DNA of 64,000 nucleotides from Thermobispora bispora DSM 43833 (lineage in GTDB: Bacteria > Actinomycetota > Actinomycetes > Streptosporangiales > Streptosporangiaceae), in NCBI RefSeq assembly GCF_000092645.1, contig NC_014165.1:248001-312000 (forward strand), in the 5' to 3' direction. Below, piece by piece: positions 35,439 through 49,169 of this stretch (position 1 is the first letter of the stretch; each line of letters opens with the position of its first letter). The position numbers were made by a program, and so were the translations under genes. The notes under the pieces are model-generated. The model did not search any database, was not told the DNA's origin, and saw nothing but the letters and a program-made list of their open reading frames with translations.

Positions 35439-35978
35439 GTGGCACACGTGACCAGTGAGCAGCTCAACCGGCTGCTCGACCAGGCCCTGCTCCAGGGCGA
35501 TCACGACGCCCTCGCCGGGCGGCTCGACGCGCTCGCCCGGGAGTACGAGTCCGGCGAGATGTCGCGGGCGGCCGTCCTCGTGCTCGCCGCGGAGCAATGG
35601 CGCCTGGCCGGACGGCCGGAGATCGCGCTCGAGCGCTATCAGCAGGCCGCCGAGGACGGCGGTGACGTTGTGATCGACCCGCGTGCCGGGATCGCCGACA
35701 CGCTCTTCGAACTGGGGCGCGCCGACGAGGCGAGGCGGGCGCTCGCCGAGCTGTGGGACGAGGGCGGCTGGACCCCGGACACCGCGCTGGCCGTGGCCGA
35801 GACGCTCGTGGCGTACGGTGATCTCCCCGCCGCTCACGAGTGGGCCACGGCGGGGGTGCGCGCGTGTCAGGGGCCCACCGCCACCCGGGACGCCCTGCTC
35901 CGCCTCCGGTACCGGATCCGCGTCGACCTCGGCATGCCGGAGGATCAGCTCGACGCCATGCTCGACGGCGCGGGCTGA
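35439..35978 (+). CDS. TPR-like repeat protein
   Basis: 179 residues from a GTG, acidic and fully helical. Helix pairs with the TPR-type spacing of small and large residues (LVLAAEQWRLAGRPEIALERYQQAAED, GIADTLFELGRADEARRALAELWDEGG, AVAETLVAYGDLPAAHEWATAGVRACQG; each pair about 34 residues) indicate three to four TPR-like units. Probably a scaffold for protein contacts; no partner is evident nearby. Confidence 0.7.
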   Translation: MAHVTSEQLNRLLDQALLQGDHDALAGRLDALAREYESGEMSRAAVLVLAAEQWRLAGRPEIALERYQQAAEDGGDVVIDPRAGIADTLFELGRADEARRALAELWDEGGWTPDTALAVAETLVAYGDLPAAHEWATAGVRACQGPTATRDALLRLRYRIRVDLGMPEDQLDAMLDGAG

Positions 35979-36117
35979 GCGGCCGGAGTCGGCGCCCTCG
36001 GTGCGGGCGGCGTGCGGGCGGCTCGGGCCGGCCGCGCGATCCTCTGCCGTGCGATCCGGAAGCGGCCGAGGGATCGGCGCGCCGGCCGCGACGCGGGCTC
36101 GAGCGCCGCACGGTGAA

Positions 36118-36330
36118 CGGGAACCGTACCGGGATCCCGGAACCCGGGGCCGGCGCGGTGAGACAGCAGGGGCGCGGGCCGCGGGCGCGGAACGGTGGGC
36201 GGAACCGTACCGGGATCCCGGAACCCGGGGCCGGCGCGGTGAGACAGCAGGGGCGCGGGCTCGAGCGCCGCATGGTGGGCGGACCCGTACCGGGATCCCG
36301 GAACCCGGGGAACGGCGCGGCGAAACAGAG
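36118..36330. repeat. 81-bp tandem repeat, about 2.7 copies
   Basis: Copies start at about 36118, 36199 and 36280. Copies 1 and 2 are identical over about 60 bases; copy 3 diverges at its end. Each copy contains the perfect 12-base palindrome CCGGGATCCCGG. The array fills most of the 396-base gap (35979-36374) between the TPR gene and the secreted Lys-rich protein gene; the rest (35979-36117) shows no gene. Confidence 0.85.
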
Positions 36331-36352
36331 AAGGGGCCGGCTGCGGCCCCTT
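36331..36352 (-). terminator. Terminator of the Lys-rich protein gene
   Basis: Perfect 9-bp stem AAGGGGCCG / CGGCCCCTT with loop GCTG, 23 bases beyond the stop codon on the minus strand, followed there by CTCTGTTT. Confidence 0.75.
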
Positions 36353-36374
36353 CGGTCTTCTCCGGCCCCGGCCG

Positions 36375-37643
36375 CTACGGCAGCAGGCCCTTGCCGGTGT
36401 TCGCGAGGCGCGTCACCGCGCCGGTGGTGGCGAGGGCGGGGGCGGTGATGTCACCGGGCATGTCCACGATCCGCGGCAGCGGCTGCGTCTGGTGCTGGAC
36501 CCGCGACTGCTGGGGCTTGCCCTGGAGCGCCGGCGTGCCGGCGCGCTCGGCCTTGCGGTGCGGCACCCCGTTCAGGGCCTTCCCCTTGACCTTCTTCGCC
36601 TCCGCCTTGACGTGTCCCTGCTTCTTCCCCGGCACGAGGCCGTGCTTCTTGTGTCCCGGTACGAGGTCCTTCTTGTGCACCGGCAGGTGGCCCTGCTTCT
36701 TGTGCGGGGCGGGCGCGGCGGGGTGGGCCTGGAGCCGCGACGGCCGCTCCGCGGTGGACGCCGTGGCGGGCTTGGCGTGGTGGCCGGGGTGGCCCATCTT
36801 CCCGGACGGGTGGGCCTTGGCCGCGTCCTTCACCGGACCGGCCTTCTTGCCGGGCACCGCCTTGCCCGTGTTCGTGCCGGGCGCCGCCTTGCCCGTCTTC
36901 ACACCGGCCCGGGGCTTGGCGACCGTGCCCTCCCCGGTCGCGGGCCGCGGGACGGCCTGGGCCGGACGCCGCCCGTCGGCGGCGGGGGCCTGCTGGGCCG
37001 CCGGGCGGTTCTCATCCGCGCTCCCCGGCTGCGGCGCGACCGCACCGGCGTCCGTCCCCCTGCGCTGGGCGGCCGGCGCGCACCGCGGTTCCGGGGCGGC
37101 GGCCTTGATGGGCGCGATGTCCAGCAGGGGCACCGACGGCACCATGGGCGGCTGGGGAACGGTACCGGAGGCCGAGGGGTCGGCCTGCGCGGAGAGCGGG
37201 AGGCGCGCCGGAGCCTGCTGGGTGATCGGCGTGAGCGCGCCGAGCGGCTTGGCGTCGGGAAGCAGCGACCTGGCGTCGGGCAGCACCGGGGGGCCGCCCT
37301 TCCCGCCGGGCAGCGGCGGGAGGAGGTCCTTGGTGCCGGGCAGCGCCCGCGCCTTGCCCTGGGGGCCGAGGAGCTGATCCAGGGCCGCCGAGCCGGACCG
37401 CCCCGGCAGCGACGGGATGCCCCGCGCCGCCGCGGCCCCGGCGGTGTCGGCGATGCTCAGCAGGCCGACCGGCGGGGCGAGGGATACCTGCCTCGCCATG
37501 TGCGTGCGGGCGGGCGCGTCGCACCCGGTGGTGGCCGTGACATCCCTCGCCAGCGCCGGGCCGGTCGAGAGCCAGCTGACCCCCGCGGTGACGGCTGCTA
37601 TCGCGAGGCAGCGCCCCCGAATCCTTTGTGATGCCTTGGACAT
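36375..37643 (-). CDS. Secreted low-complexity Lys/His/Pro/Ala-rich protein
   Basis: 422 residues. The signal peptide (residues 1-33, SWLSTGPALA) leads to a largely disordered protein. It has an N-terminal conserved-looking part (about 35-150), a Pro/Ala/Gln region, and about residues 250-380 with repeated basic units of the type GKKxGH, HKKQGHLPV and PGKKQGHV, giving a strong positive charge. The C-terminus RLANTGKGLLP contains an LANTG motif that matches the sortase E LAxTG pattern, but no hydrophobic anchor follows. It could bind teichoic acids, DNA or metal; function unknown. ATG 37643 has an AGGGGGA site. Confidence 0.65.
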   Translation of the reverse strand: MSKASQRIRGRCLAIAAVTAGVSWLSTGPALARDVTATTGCDAPARTHMARQVSLAPPVGLLSIADTAGAAAARGIPSLPGRSGSAALDQLLGPQGKARALPGTKDLLPPLPGGKGGPPVLPDARSLLPDAKPLGALTPITQQAPARLPLSAQADPSASGTVPQPPMVPSVPLLDIAPIKAAAPEPRCAPAAQRRGTDAGAVAPQPGSADENRPAAQQAPAADGRRPAQAVPRPATGEGTVAKPRAGVKTGKAAPGTNTGKAVPGKKAGPVKDAAKAHPSGKMGHPGHHAKPATASTAERPSRLQAHPAAPAPHKKQGHLPVHKKDLVPGHKKHGLVPGKKQGHVKAEAKKVKGKALNGVPHRKAERAGTPALQGKPQQSRVQHQTQPLPRIVDMPGDITAPALATTGAVTRLANTGKGLLP

Positions 37644-37740
37644 CCACGTCCCCCTGACTGCTCTCAGTAGTCCGACGAACGCCGAACGTAGCAGCGGGGG
37701 AAAAGCGCGGGGCGCGCTTGCCGCAATGGTGGTGAGATCC

Positions 37741-40326
<2,586 letters not shown>

Positions 40327-40353
40327 AGGGTCCGGTTCGCCTCGTTCCCGATG

Positions 40354-40701
40354 TCAGGCTGGTGGCAGTTCGTAGCGGACCAATGCCCGCAGCATGGCGA
40401 CTTCACCCCGGAGCCGGTTGATCTCCTCACGCAGGCGCATGTTCTCCGTCTCGAGCTCGAGGATGCGCTTGATCCCGGCGAGATTGATCCCGTGCTCCTG
40501 CGAGAGCCGCTGGACCTCGCGGAGCAGCAGGATGTCCCGAGCGGAGTACAGGCGTCCGCGGCCTGCCGAGCGCCCGGGGCTGACCAGGCCCAGCCGGTCG
40601 TACTGGCGCAGGGTCTGCGGGTGCAGCCCCGCGAGCTGGGCGGCTACCGAAATGACGTAGACGGGAGTGTCATCAGTCAGCTCAAAGGGGTTCGCATCCA
40701 T
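40354..40701 (-). CDS. hspR: HspR heat-shock repressor
   Basis: 115-residue MerR-family protein: [39 protein letters not shown] is the HspR DNA-binding signature, followed by a leucine-rich coiled coil ([22 protein letters not shown]). HspR binds HAIR operators with DnaK as co-repressor, closing a feedback loop. It lies 4 bases after dnaJ and 27 before clpB. Two HAIR sites are found upstream of dnaK at 44543-44616. Confidence 0.95.
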   Translation of the reverse strand: MDANPFELTDDTPVYVISVAAQLAGLHPQTLRQYDRLGLVSPGRSAGRGRLYSARDILLLREVQRLSQEHGINLAGIKRILELETENMRLREEINRLRGEVAMLRALVRYELPPA

Positions 40702-40705
40702 CGGC

Positions 40706-41857
40706 TCACTCGCTTCGGGCCTGCTTGATCAGCTCCTCACGGGGGTCGGGCCCCTCGGTGGCGATCCGGAACTCCTCGAGGGCCGCGCGGGCCTTGTCGT
40801 TGAGCCGCTGCGGCACCACCACCTGGATCGTGACGAGGAGGTCGCCCCTCGTGCCGTCTTTCCTCGGGACCCCACGGCCCCGGACCCGGAAGGTGCGCCC
40901 GTTCGGCGTGCACTCCGGAATGCGCAGCGTGACCGGCATGCCCTTGAGCGTCGGTACCTTGATCTCGGCGCCGAGGGCCGCCTCGGCGAACGTGACCGGT
41001 ACGGTGACCGTCAGGTTCTCCCCGCTGCGGCCGAACACCGGGTGCTGTTTCACGTGAACCAGCACATACAGGTCGCCGGCGGGCCCACCGTGCTCGCCGG
41101 GCGCGCCCTTGCCCTTGATCCGGATGCGCTGGCCGTCCGCGACCCCCGCCGGGATGCGGGCGTGGATGGTGCGGGTGCTCCTGCCCCGCCCGCTGCCCTG
41201 GCAGACCACGCACGGGTCGTCGACGATGAGGCCACGCCCACGGCAGTGGCGGCACGGCTCCGAGAACGCGAAGCTGCCGAGGTTGCGGCTCGCCGTCCCG
41301 GTGCCCTCGCACATCGGGCAGACCCGCGGGGTGGTGCCCGACTTCGCTCCGGTGCCGCTGCAGGCGCTGCACGCCGACGAGCTGGTCAACCGCAGGGGGA
41401 TGGTGGTCCCCTCGACCGCCTCGCTGAAGGAGAGCGTGACCTCGGTCTCGATGTCCTGGCCCCGCCGGGGCCGGGTCGTGGTGCGGGTCGAGCGGCCGAA
41501 GAGGCCGCCGAACAGGTCGCCGATGCGGTCACCGGCGACCGTCCCGGAGAACAGGTCACCGAAGTCGAAGGTGAAGCCACCGCGCTGGCCGCCCGCCCCG
41601 GCGAAACCGCCGAGCCCCGAGCCGAACAGGGAACGGGCCTCGTCGTACTCCTTCCGGCGCTTGGGGTCGGAGAGCACGTCGTAGGCCTCGGAGATCTCCT
41701 TGAACCTCTCCTCGGCCTCCTTGTTGCCCTTGTTGGCGTCGGGGTGGTACTTCCGGGCGAGCTTGCGGTACGCCTTCTTGATCTCCTCGGCCGACGCGGA
41801 TTCGGGCACACCAAGGACGGCGTAGTAGTCCTTCTCCAGGTAGTCCTTGGTGCTCAT
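40706..41857 (-). CDS. dnaJ: DnaJ co-chaperone (type I)
   Basis: 383 residues: J domain with HPD at 38-40, a G/F-rich linker, four CxxCxGxG zinc motifs ([32 protein letters not shown]) and the C-terminal substrate-binding domain. It stimulates DnaK ATPase. The ATG has a GGAAG site. It is separated from grpE by 78 bases containing a perfect 18-bp hairpin, so its expression may be tuned differently from dnaK-grpE. Confidence 0.97.
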   Translation of the reverse strand: MSTKDYLEKDYYAVLGVPESASAEEIKKAYRKLARKYHPDANKGNKEAEERFKEISEAYDVLSDPKRRKEYDEARSLFGSGLGGFAGAGGQRGGFTFDFGDLFSGTVAGDRIGDLFGGLFGRSTRTTTRPRRGQDIETEVTLSFSEAVEGTTIPLRLTSSSACSACSGTGAKSGTTPRVCPMCEGTGTASRNLGSFAFSEPCRHCRGRGLIVDDPCVVCQGSGRGRSTRTIHARIPAGVADGQRIRIKGKGAPGEHGGPAGDLYVLVHVKQHPVFGRSGENLTVTVPVTFAEAALGAEIKVPTLKGMPVTLRIPECTPNGRTFRVRGRGVPRKDGTRGDLLVTIQVVVPQRLNDKARAALEEFRIATEGPDPREELIKQARSE

Positions 41858-41888
41858 CTATCGCTTCCTTCACACGACAGGGGAGGGT

Positions 41889-41930
41889 GGGGTGTCTCCC
41901 CCGATCTTCCCGGATCGGGGGAGACACCCC
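41889..41930 (-). promoter_or_regulatory. Perfect 18-bp intercistronic hairpin between grpE and dnaJ
   Basis: Arms 41889-41906 and 41913-41930 are exact complements with a 6-base loop (TTCCCG). It lies within the heat-shock operon with no T-run, so it is more likely an RNA stability, processing or attenuation element than a full terminator. Confidence 0.7.
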
Positions 41931-41935
41931 GGTGG

Positions 41936-44616
<2,681 letters not shown>

Positions 44617-44920
44617 CCTGCCGGGCGCGCATACATTCCCGGCGATCTCGCGGATGCGCGGCCCGGCCGTGGGCTGAGGCGTCCCGGTCCTCGGGCGGGG
44701 ATGCGACCGCGCCGGGGCCGTACGGGCTCCGGCGGCCGGAGCGGAGCGGCCGGCCGGCGGCCGGTGCGGGCGACCGGCCGGCAGTGATGAGAGGCGACGG
44801 CCGGCGACGGTGCGGGCGAACGGCCGGAATTGCTGACCGGCGGCAGGCCGGCGCCGGTGAAAGGCACTCGGCCGCCGTGGGGCCCGGACGGACGGGGAGC
44901 GAACGCGACGGGCGCGGGGA
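44617..44920. other. GC-rich spacer upstream of the dnaK promoter
   Basis: About 300 bases without a gene or a strong inverted repeat. Short CCGGCCGG-type repeats (GGCCGGCGGCCGG near 44750-44850) dominate. The lipoprotein gene of the next unit ends at 44921 on the minus strand. Confidence 0.4.
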
Positions 44921-45388
44921 TCACTCGCGCGCCCCGTCGGCCACCTGCCGACCGCCGAGCGGGGCGCGCAGCCTCACCTCGGTCGACTTCCGTACGGCGA
45001 GCATGATGCAGGCCGCGTCGGGTGAGCGCCGGTCGGCGCCCTCGTAGAGGGTGATGGTCACCTTGTCCCGGGACTCGGCCACCTCCACCCGGTCGAGCAC
45101 ATGGCACGGCTCCACGCCCGACCACCACACGACCGTGAGCGTCCGGCCGTCGGGGGACGCGGTCACCTCGGTCCAGGGGACCTTGCGGGGCGCGACCGTG
45201 TTCCCGGCCGGGGTGACCGGGGACGGGCTCGGCTCCGGAGGCGGGCTCGCCAGGGGCGAGAGGGTGTGGACCACCACGGAGTCCGGCGGCGCCGGCGAGG
45301 CCGCCGACGACCGCGCCGACGGGTCCGGCGAGCCCTGCCCGCACGCGGCCGCCAAGGAGAGCAGAGGGATCATCCAGAGCCTTCGCAT
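44921..45388 (-). CDS. Putative lipoprotein
   Basis: 155 residues from ATG 45388: MRRLWMIPLLSLAAACGQGS gives a lipobox-like LAAAC, then a Ser/Pro-rich spacer and a beta-rich domain with three Cys (VVWWSGVEPCHVLDRVEV, DAACIMLAVRK). No family is firmly recognised. Two of the Cys in the exported domain may form a disulfide. The frame continues open to 46315 but overlaps proC and is not real there. Start supported by the signal sequence, not by a strong ribosome binding site. Confidence 0.7.
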   Translation of the reverse strand: MRRLWMIPLLSLAAACGQGSPDPSARSSAASPAPPDSVVVHTLSPLASPPPEPSPSPVTPAGNTVAPRKVPWTEVTASPDGRTLTVVWWSGVEPCHVLDRVEVAESRDKVTITLYEGADRRSPDAACIMLAVRKSTEVRLRAPLGGRQVADGARE

Positions 45389-45827
45389 ACCTGTGTGACG
45401 GCTCCGGCGCCCGGGCGGTTCAGCGCGGCCCGCACTGGCTCCACGGCGGGGTGCACCCGTGCTCCGTGACGGGCGCCGTGCTCCGCGGCGGGTGCACCCG
45501 TGCTTCACGGCGGTGCGTCTTCGCTCCACGGCGCTTCGTGCTCCGCGGCGGGTGCGCGCCGCGCGGCCGCGGCGGGTCACAGTGATCCCTGCCCGCCGGG
45601 CCGGCCGGTGGCCGGCCGCGGCGAGCGGCGTTGCCGCCCGCACCGCGCCCGTGCACCCGGATCCGAAGGTGCCCGGCATGGCGGCCTCGTGTGGCCCCTC
45701 GCGCGCCCGCGGTATGGGCCCCGCGCCGCCGTACGGACGGAGTCCGATGATCGTGACCGGCCACCGGCCCGGGATCGGTAAGCTGCGGAGAGATCCCCGG
45801 AAGGACGCCCAGCGGCGAGGTAGAGCG
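45389..45827. repeat. Repeat-rich intergenic region upstream of proC
   Basis: Between about 45440 and 45565 the block GTGCACCCGTGCT and the related GTGCTCCGCGGCGGGTGC alternate several times in imperfect tandem. The rest up to 45827 has no supported gene. It is bounded by the lipoprotein (minus) and proC (plus), and thus must hold both promoters. Confidence 0.5.
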
Positions 45828-46622
45828 ATGATCGCGATTCTCGGGACCGGCAAGATGGGCGAGGCCCTGCTCTCCGGGCTGCTGCGCGCCGGTCGGTCGC
45901 CCGATGAGATCGTGGCGACCGCGCGCCGGCCGGAGCGGGCCGAGGCGCTGCGGAAGCGGTACGGCGTGCGGATGCTCGGCAACGCCGAGGCCGCCAGGGA
46001 GGCGGAGACCATCATCCTGGCGGTCAAGCCGCAGGACATGGACCGCCTGCTCTCCGAGATCGCCTCCTGCGACCTCGCCGACAAGCTCGTCATCTCCGTG
46101 GCCGCCGGCATCACCACGGCGTTCATCCAGGCCCGGCTGGGCGAGGTGCCCGTGGTCCGGGTCATGTCGAACACGCCGGTCCTCGTCGACGAGGCCATGA
46201 GCGTGATCTCGCCCGGCGCGCACGCCACCGAGGAGCACCTCAAGCGCACCGAGGAGCTGCTCAGCCCGGTCGGCAAGGTGGTGCGGATCCCCGAATCGCT
46301 GCAGGACGCGGCCACCGCCCTCTCCGGAAGCGGCCCGGCGTACTTCTTCTACCTGGTCGAGGCCATGGTCGACGCGGGCATCCTGCTCGGCATGCCGCGC
46401 GCCGCCGCCCTCGAGATGGTCACCCAGGCGATGGTCGGCGCGGCGATCATGCTGCGGGACTCCGGGGAGCACCCGGTCAGCCTGCGCGAGGCGGTGACCT
46501 CGCCCGGCGGCACGACGATCGCGGCCATCGCCGAGCTGGAGCGCCACCGGGTGCGGGCCGCGTTCCTCGACGCCATCGAGGCGGCCTGCAACCGCAGCCG
46601 GGAGCTCGCCTCCGGCCGCTGA
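45828..46622 (+). CDS. proC: Pyrroline-5-carboxylate reductase
   Basis: 264 residues, standard length. It reduces pyrroline-5-carboxylate to proline with NAD(P)H. N-terminal Rossmann motif IAILGTGKMGEALLSGLL; VKPQDM; SNTPVLVDEAMSVI; ALSGSGPAYFFYLVEAMVDAGI and the C-terminal MLRDSGEHPVSLREAVTSPGGTTIAAI are the family signature. ATG 45828 has GCGAGG upstream; the longer frame from 45459 is not homologous. The neighbourhood proC, HTH, tiny ribosomal protein, epimerase is that of M. tuberculosis Rv0500-Rv0501. Confidence 0.96.
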   Translation: MIAILGTGKMGEALLSGLLRAGRSPDEIVATARRPERAEALRKRYGVRMLGNAEAAREAETIILAVKPQDMDRLLSEIASCDLADKLVISVAAGITTAFIQARLGEVPVVRVMSNTPVLVDEAMSVISPGAHATEEHLKRTEELLSPVGKVVRIPESLQDAATALSGSGPAYFFYLVEAMVDAGILLGMPRAAALEMVTQAMVGAAIMLRDSGEHPVSLREAVTSPGGTTIAAIAELERHRVRAAFLDAIEAACNRSRELASGR

Positions 46623-46996
46623 CCTCGGCTCACGTCCGCTCGGGCGCGCCGGGCCACCGCCCGAGCCCGCTTCCGTGCCGCGACCACCGGGCATCCGGCG
46701 GGCCGCCCACCGCCGGCGCGGGCCCCGGATGCGTGCCCGTTCACCTGCCGGTCACCCGGGCTCCGCTCGGGCGCCCGCCCGCGTGTCCCGTGACGTTCGC
46801 GCGGATCCCGTCCGCCCCTGCGCCGGTCCCGCGCGTACGGCTCTGGCCGACCTCGTGCGCAAGGCACCCCGGAGCGCCCGCCCGCGCCGGCCGTACGGCA
46901 TCGGCCGGGGCGCCGGCCCGGTGGGGGAAGGCCGGCGCTTACGCGGGGATGACGGGCGGATGAATAGCCGCGGACACCGTGCGGTACGTTCGCGGC
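46623..46996. other. Spacer between proC and acuC
   Basis: About 375 very GC-rich bases. Plus-strand frames here are Arg/Ala/Pro-rich shadows with no motif. Nothing else is seen apart from the presumed acuC promoter near the 3' end. Confidence 0.4.
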
Positions 46997-48160
46997 ATGA
47001 GCAAGGCGGTGCGGATCGTCTGGGACGATGCCCTGACGTCCTACGACTTCGGCCCCGGGCACCCCATGGCCCCCGTGCGCGTCGCGCTGACCATGGGACT
47101 CGCCCGTGAACTGGGGCTCCTGTCCGGTGTCGACGTGGCCGGCTGCCGGCCCGCCACCGACGAGGAGCTGCTCATGGTGCACAGCCGTGACTACGTCGCC
47201 GCGGTCAAGGAGGCCTCCGCGACCGGGCGGCCGGCTCTCGCGCACGGCATCGGCACCGAGGACAACCCCGCTTTCCTCGGCGTCCACGAGGCGTCGGCGC
47301 TGATCGCGGGGGCCTCGCTCGCCGCGGCGCGGGCCGTGTGGTCGGGCGAGGCCGAGCACGCGATCAACGTGGCGGGCGGGCTGCACCACGCGATGCCGGG
47401 CATGGCGAGCGGCTTCTGCATCTACAACGACGTGGCCCTCGCGATCCAATGGCTGCTCGACCAGGGGGCCTCCCGGGTCGCCTACGTGGACGTGGACGTG
47501 CACCACGGGGACGGCGTGCAGGCGATGTTCTACGACGACCCCCGCGTGCTCACCATCAGCCTGCACGAGAGCCCGCGCACGCTCTTCCCCGGGACCGGCT
47601 ACCCGCATGAGACCGGGGCGGACGGCACCGCGGTGAACGTGGCGCTGCCGATCGGCTGCGGCGACACGGGCTGGCTCCGCGCCTTCCACGCGATCGTCCC
47701 GCCCCTGCTGCGGGAGTTCCGCCCCGATGTCCTGGTGAGCCAGCACGGCTGCGACACCCACGCCCTCGATCCGCTCGCCCACCTCATGCTGAGCCTGGAC
47801 GGCCAGCGGCGGACCTACGCCGCGCTGCACGAGCTCGCCCACGAGACCGCCGGCGGCCGGTGGATCGCGACCGGAGGCGGCGGGTACGAGGTCGTCCGGG
47901 TGGTCCCGCGCGCGTGGACCCACCTCATCGCCGAGGTGGCCGGCGCCTCGCTCGATCCGCTCACGCCGACCCCGGACACCTGGCGGGTCATGGTGAAGGA
48001 GCTGACCGGGGAGGTCCCGCCGCTGAACATGACCGACGGGCGGCACCCCGTGTGGCGGGACTTCGCGGACGGCTACGACCCCGCCGACCCGGTCGACCGG
48101 GCCATCATGGCCACCCGGAAGGCGGTGTTCCCGTACTACGCCCTCGATCCCATGCCCTGA
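46997..48160 (+). CDS. acuC: AcuC-like deacetylase (class I/II HDAC fold)
   Basis: 387 residues of the arginase/deacetylase fold: GGLHHAMPGMASGFCIYNDVALAI (catalytic His pair), VDVDVHHGDGVQAMFYDD (Zn ligands), SQHGCDTHALDPLAHL and the C-terminal GGGGYEVVRVVPRAW loop. Such enzymes remove acetyl groups from Lys, and in Bacillus AcuC controls acetyl-CoA synthetase; the acs gene is 42 kb away here. The start ATG 46997 is chosen over 46979 by homology at MSKAVRIVWDD. A similar gene lies beside bdtA-type genes in Streptomyces. Confidence 0.92.
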   Translation: MSKAVRIVWDDALTSYDFGPGHPMAPVRVALTMGLARELGLLSGVDVAGCRPATDEELLMVHSRDYVAAVKEASATGRPALAHGIGTEDNPAFLGVHEASALIAGASLAAARAVWSGEAEHAINVAGGLHHAMPGMASGFCIYNDVALAIQWLLDQGASRVAYVDVDVHHGDGVQAMFYDDPRVLTISLHESPRTLFPGTGYPHETGADGTAVNVALPIGCGDTGWLRAFHAIVPPLLREFRPDVLVSQHGCDTHALDPLAHLMLSLDGQRRTYAALHELAHETAGGRWIATGGGGYEVVRVVPRAWTHLIAEVAGASLDPLTPTPDTWRVMVKELTGEVPPLNMTDGRHPVWRDFADGYDPADPVDRAIMATRKAVFPYYALDPMP

Positions 48161-48633
48161 GCCGCCATCGGCCCGGCGTTCCCGGATCGCGGCGCCCGGC
48201 CGCCGCACCGGCGCCGCCGGCGGCCTCGGCCCGCGCTTCGTCGCTCCTTGGTGTCCCTGTGCGCATTTCGCCGCCCGGGCGGGCGCCCCGGGCCCGGCGG
48301 CGGAGGCCGGCCGTACCCCGCGATCGCTTCGGTCCGGTCCGGAATCCGGGATTTGATCGTGTTTGCGTTGCCTGGGGCGGGAGATTGCCGAATATTTCGC
48401 GGGTCTCTGGGGACGCTGGTTAGGGAGATGTCGGTTCGCTCCGTTGAGGGAGGCGGGGTCTGATGGCCGTGGCGGCCAGGGAATTCTTTCGTTTCCCGGA
48501 CAAGGTGAGCTGATCCTTGATGGAATGAGGGGTTTGCCTACTCGAAGTCCCGACTTACGCTGACGGGAGTAGACGTGCGTGAGCGATGGCACCAGTGGGG
48601 ATAACCCTGAAACACGTGCGGAAGAGGCGTCCG
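48161..48633. promoter_or_regulatory. Upstream region of the HTH gene
   Basis: About 470 bases, no gene. The 3' half (48340-48580) is less GC-rich, with TTTGATCGTG, GAATATTTCGCGGG and TTTGCCTACTC stretches, so it probably holds the promoter of the small HTH gene. CTACTC (48538-48543) and GAGTAG (48567-48572) form a 6-bp dyad. Confidence 0.4.
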
Positions 48634-48837
48634 ATGGGTGCAGGCGAAAGACCTCTCAGCGAGGTGAAGTTCCTGACGGTGGCGGAGGTCGCCGCCGTCA
48701 TGCGGGTGTCCAAGATGACGGTGTACCGGCTGGTGCACTCCGGTGAGCTGCCGGCCATCCGGGTCGGCCGGTCCTTCCGGGTTCCCGAGCAGGCGGTCCA
48801 CGACTACTTGCGGGACGCGTTCATCGAGGCCGGATGA
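48634..48837 (+). CDS. Excisionase-like small HTH DNA-binding protein
   Basis: 67 residues from ATG 48634 (GAAGAGG site): VKFLTVAEVAAVMRVSKMTVYRLVHSGELPAIRVGRSFRVPEQAVHDYLRDA is the MerR-like winged helix of the excisionase/BldC-like family, homologous by position to Rv0500A. Probably a nucleoid-associated or transcription factor; targets unknown. A start at 48586 would add 16 residues. It lies next to the bS22-like gene. Confidence 0.85.
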   Translation: MGAGERPLSEVKFLTVAEVAAVMRVSKMTVYRLVHSGELPAIRVGRSFRVPEQAVHDYLRDAFIEAG

Positions 48838-49004
48838 CGTGCCCGCCGTGGCGGGCGGCCATCGTCCCGCGGGCCGATGGCCGGCGCGCCGCGCCGTGCG
48901 GACCCCCGGGTGAGCGATCTACCGTCGATCGCCGGTAGGCTGTTGGATCGGCGTGCGCTGTGCCGCCGTCTCCCGACATCCACCTCTGTTCACATGGGGG
49001 TCCT

Positions 49005-49106
49005 GTGGGCTCTGTCATCAAGAAGCGCCGCAAGCGCATGGCGAAGAAGAAGCACCGCAAGCTCCTCAGGAAGACTCGTATCCAGCGGCGTAACCGGGGG
49101 AAGTAG
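49005..49106 (+). CDS. 33-residue basic ribosomal protein (bS22-like, COX24 family)
   Basis: Starting at GTG 49005 with GGGGG close upstream: 33 residues rich in Lys/Arg ([33 protein letters not shown]). It matches the AURKAIP1/COX24 domain and, by position between the HTH and the epimerase, Rv0500B. In mycobacteria the homologue is an extra small-subunit ribosomal protein named bS22. The gene is too short for routine gene finders. Confidence 0.85.
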   Translation: MGSVIKKRRKRMAKKKHRKLLRKTRIQRRNRGK

Positions 49107-49169
49107 CCGGGACGGAGCGCGCGCCGGTCCCGGAGTGCCGTGCCGCACGCGCACCCCAGCGAGGTGACG

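Noticed and set aside
36099-36330. 81-bp repeat as a CRISPR array
   Set aside because: The repeated unit is nearly continuous (no unique spacers of constant size), and no cas genes are nearby.
36375-37643. Sortase-anchored protein call for the Lys-rich protein from LANTG
   Set aside because: No hydrophobic segment or full sorting tail follows the motif; kept only as a note.
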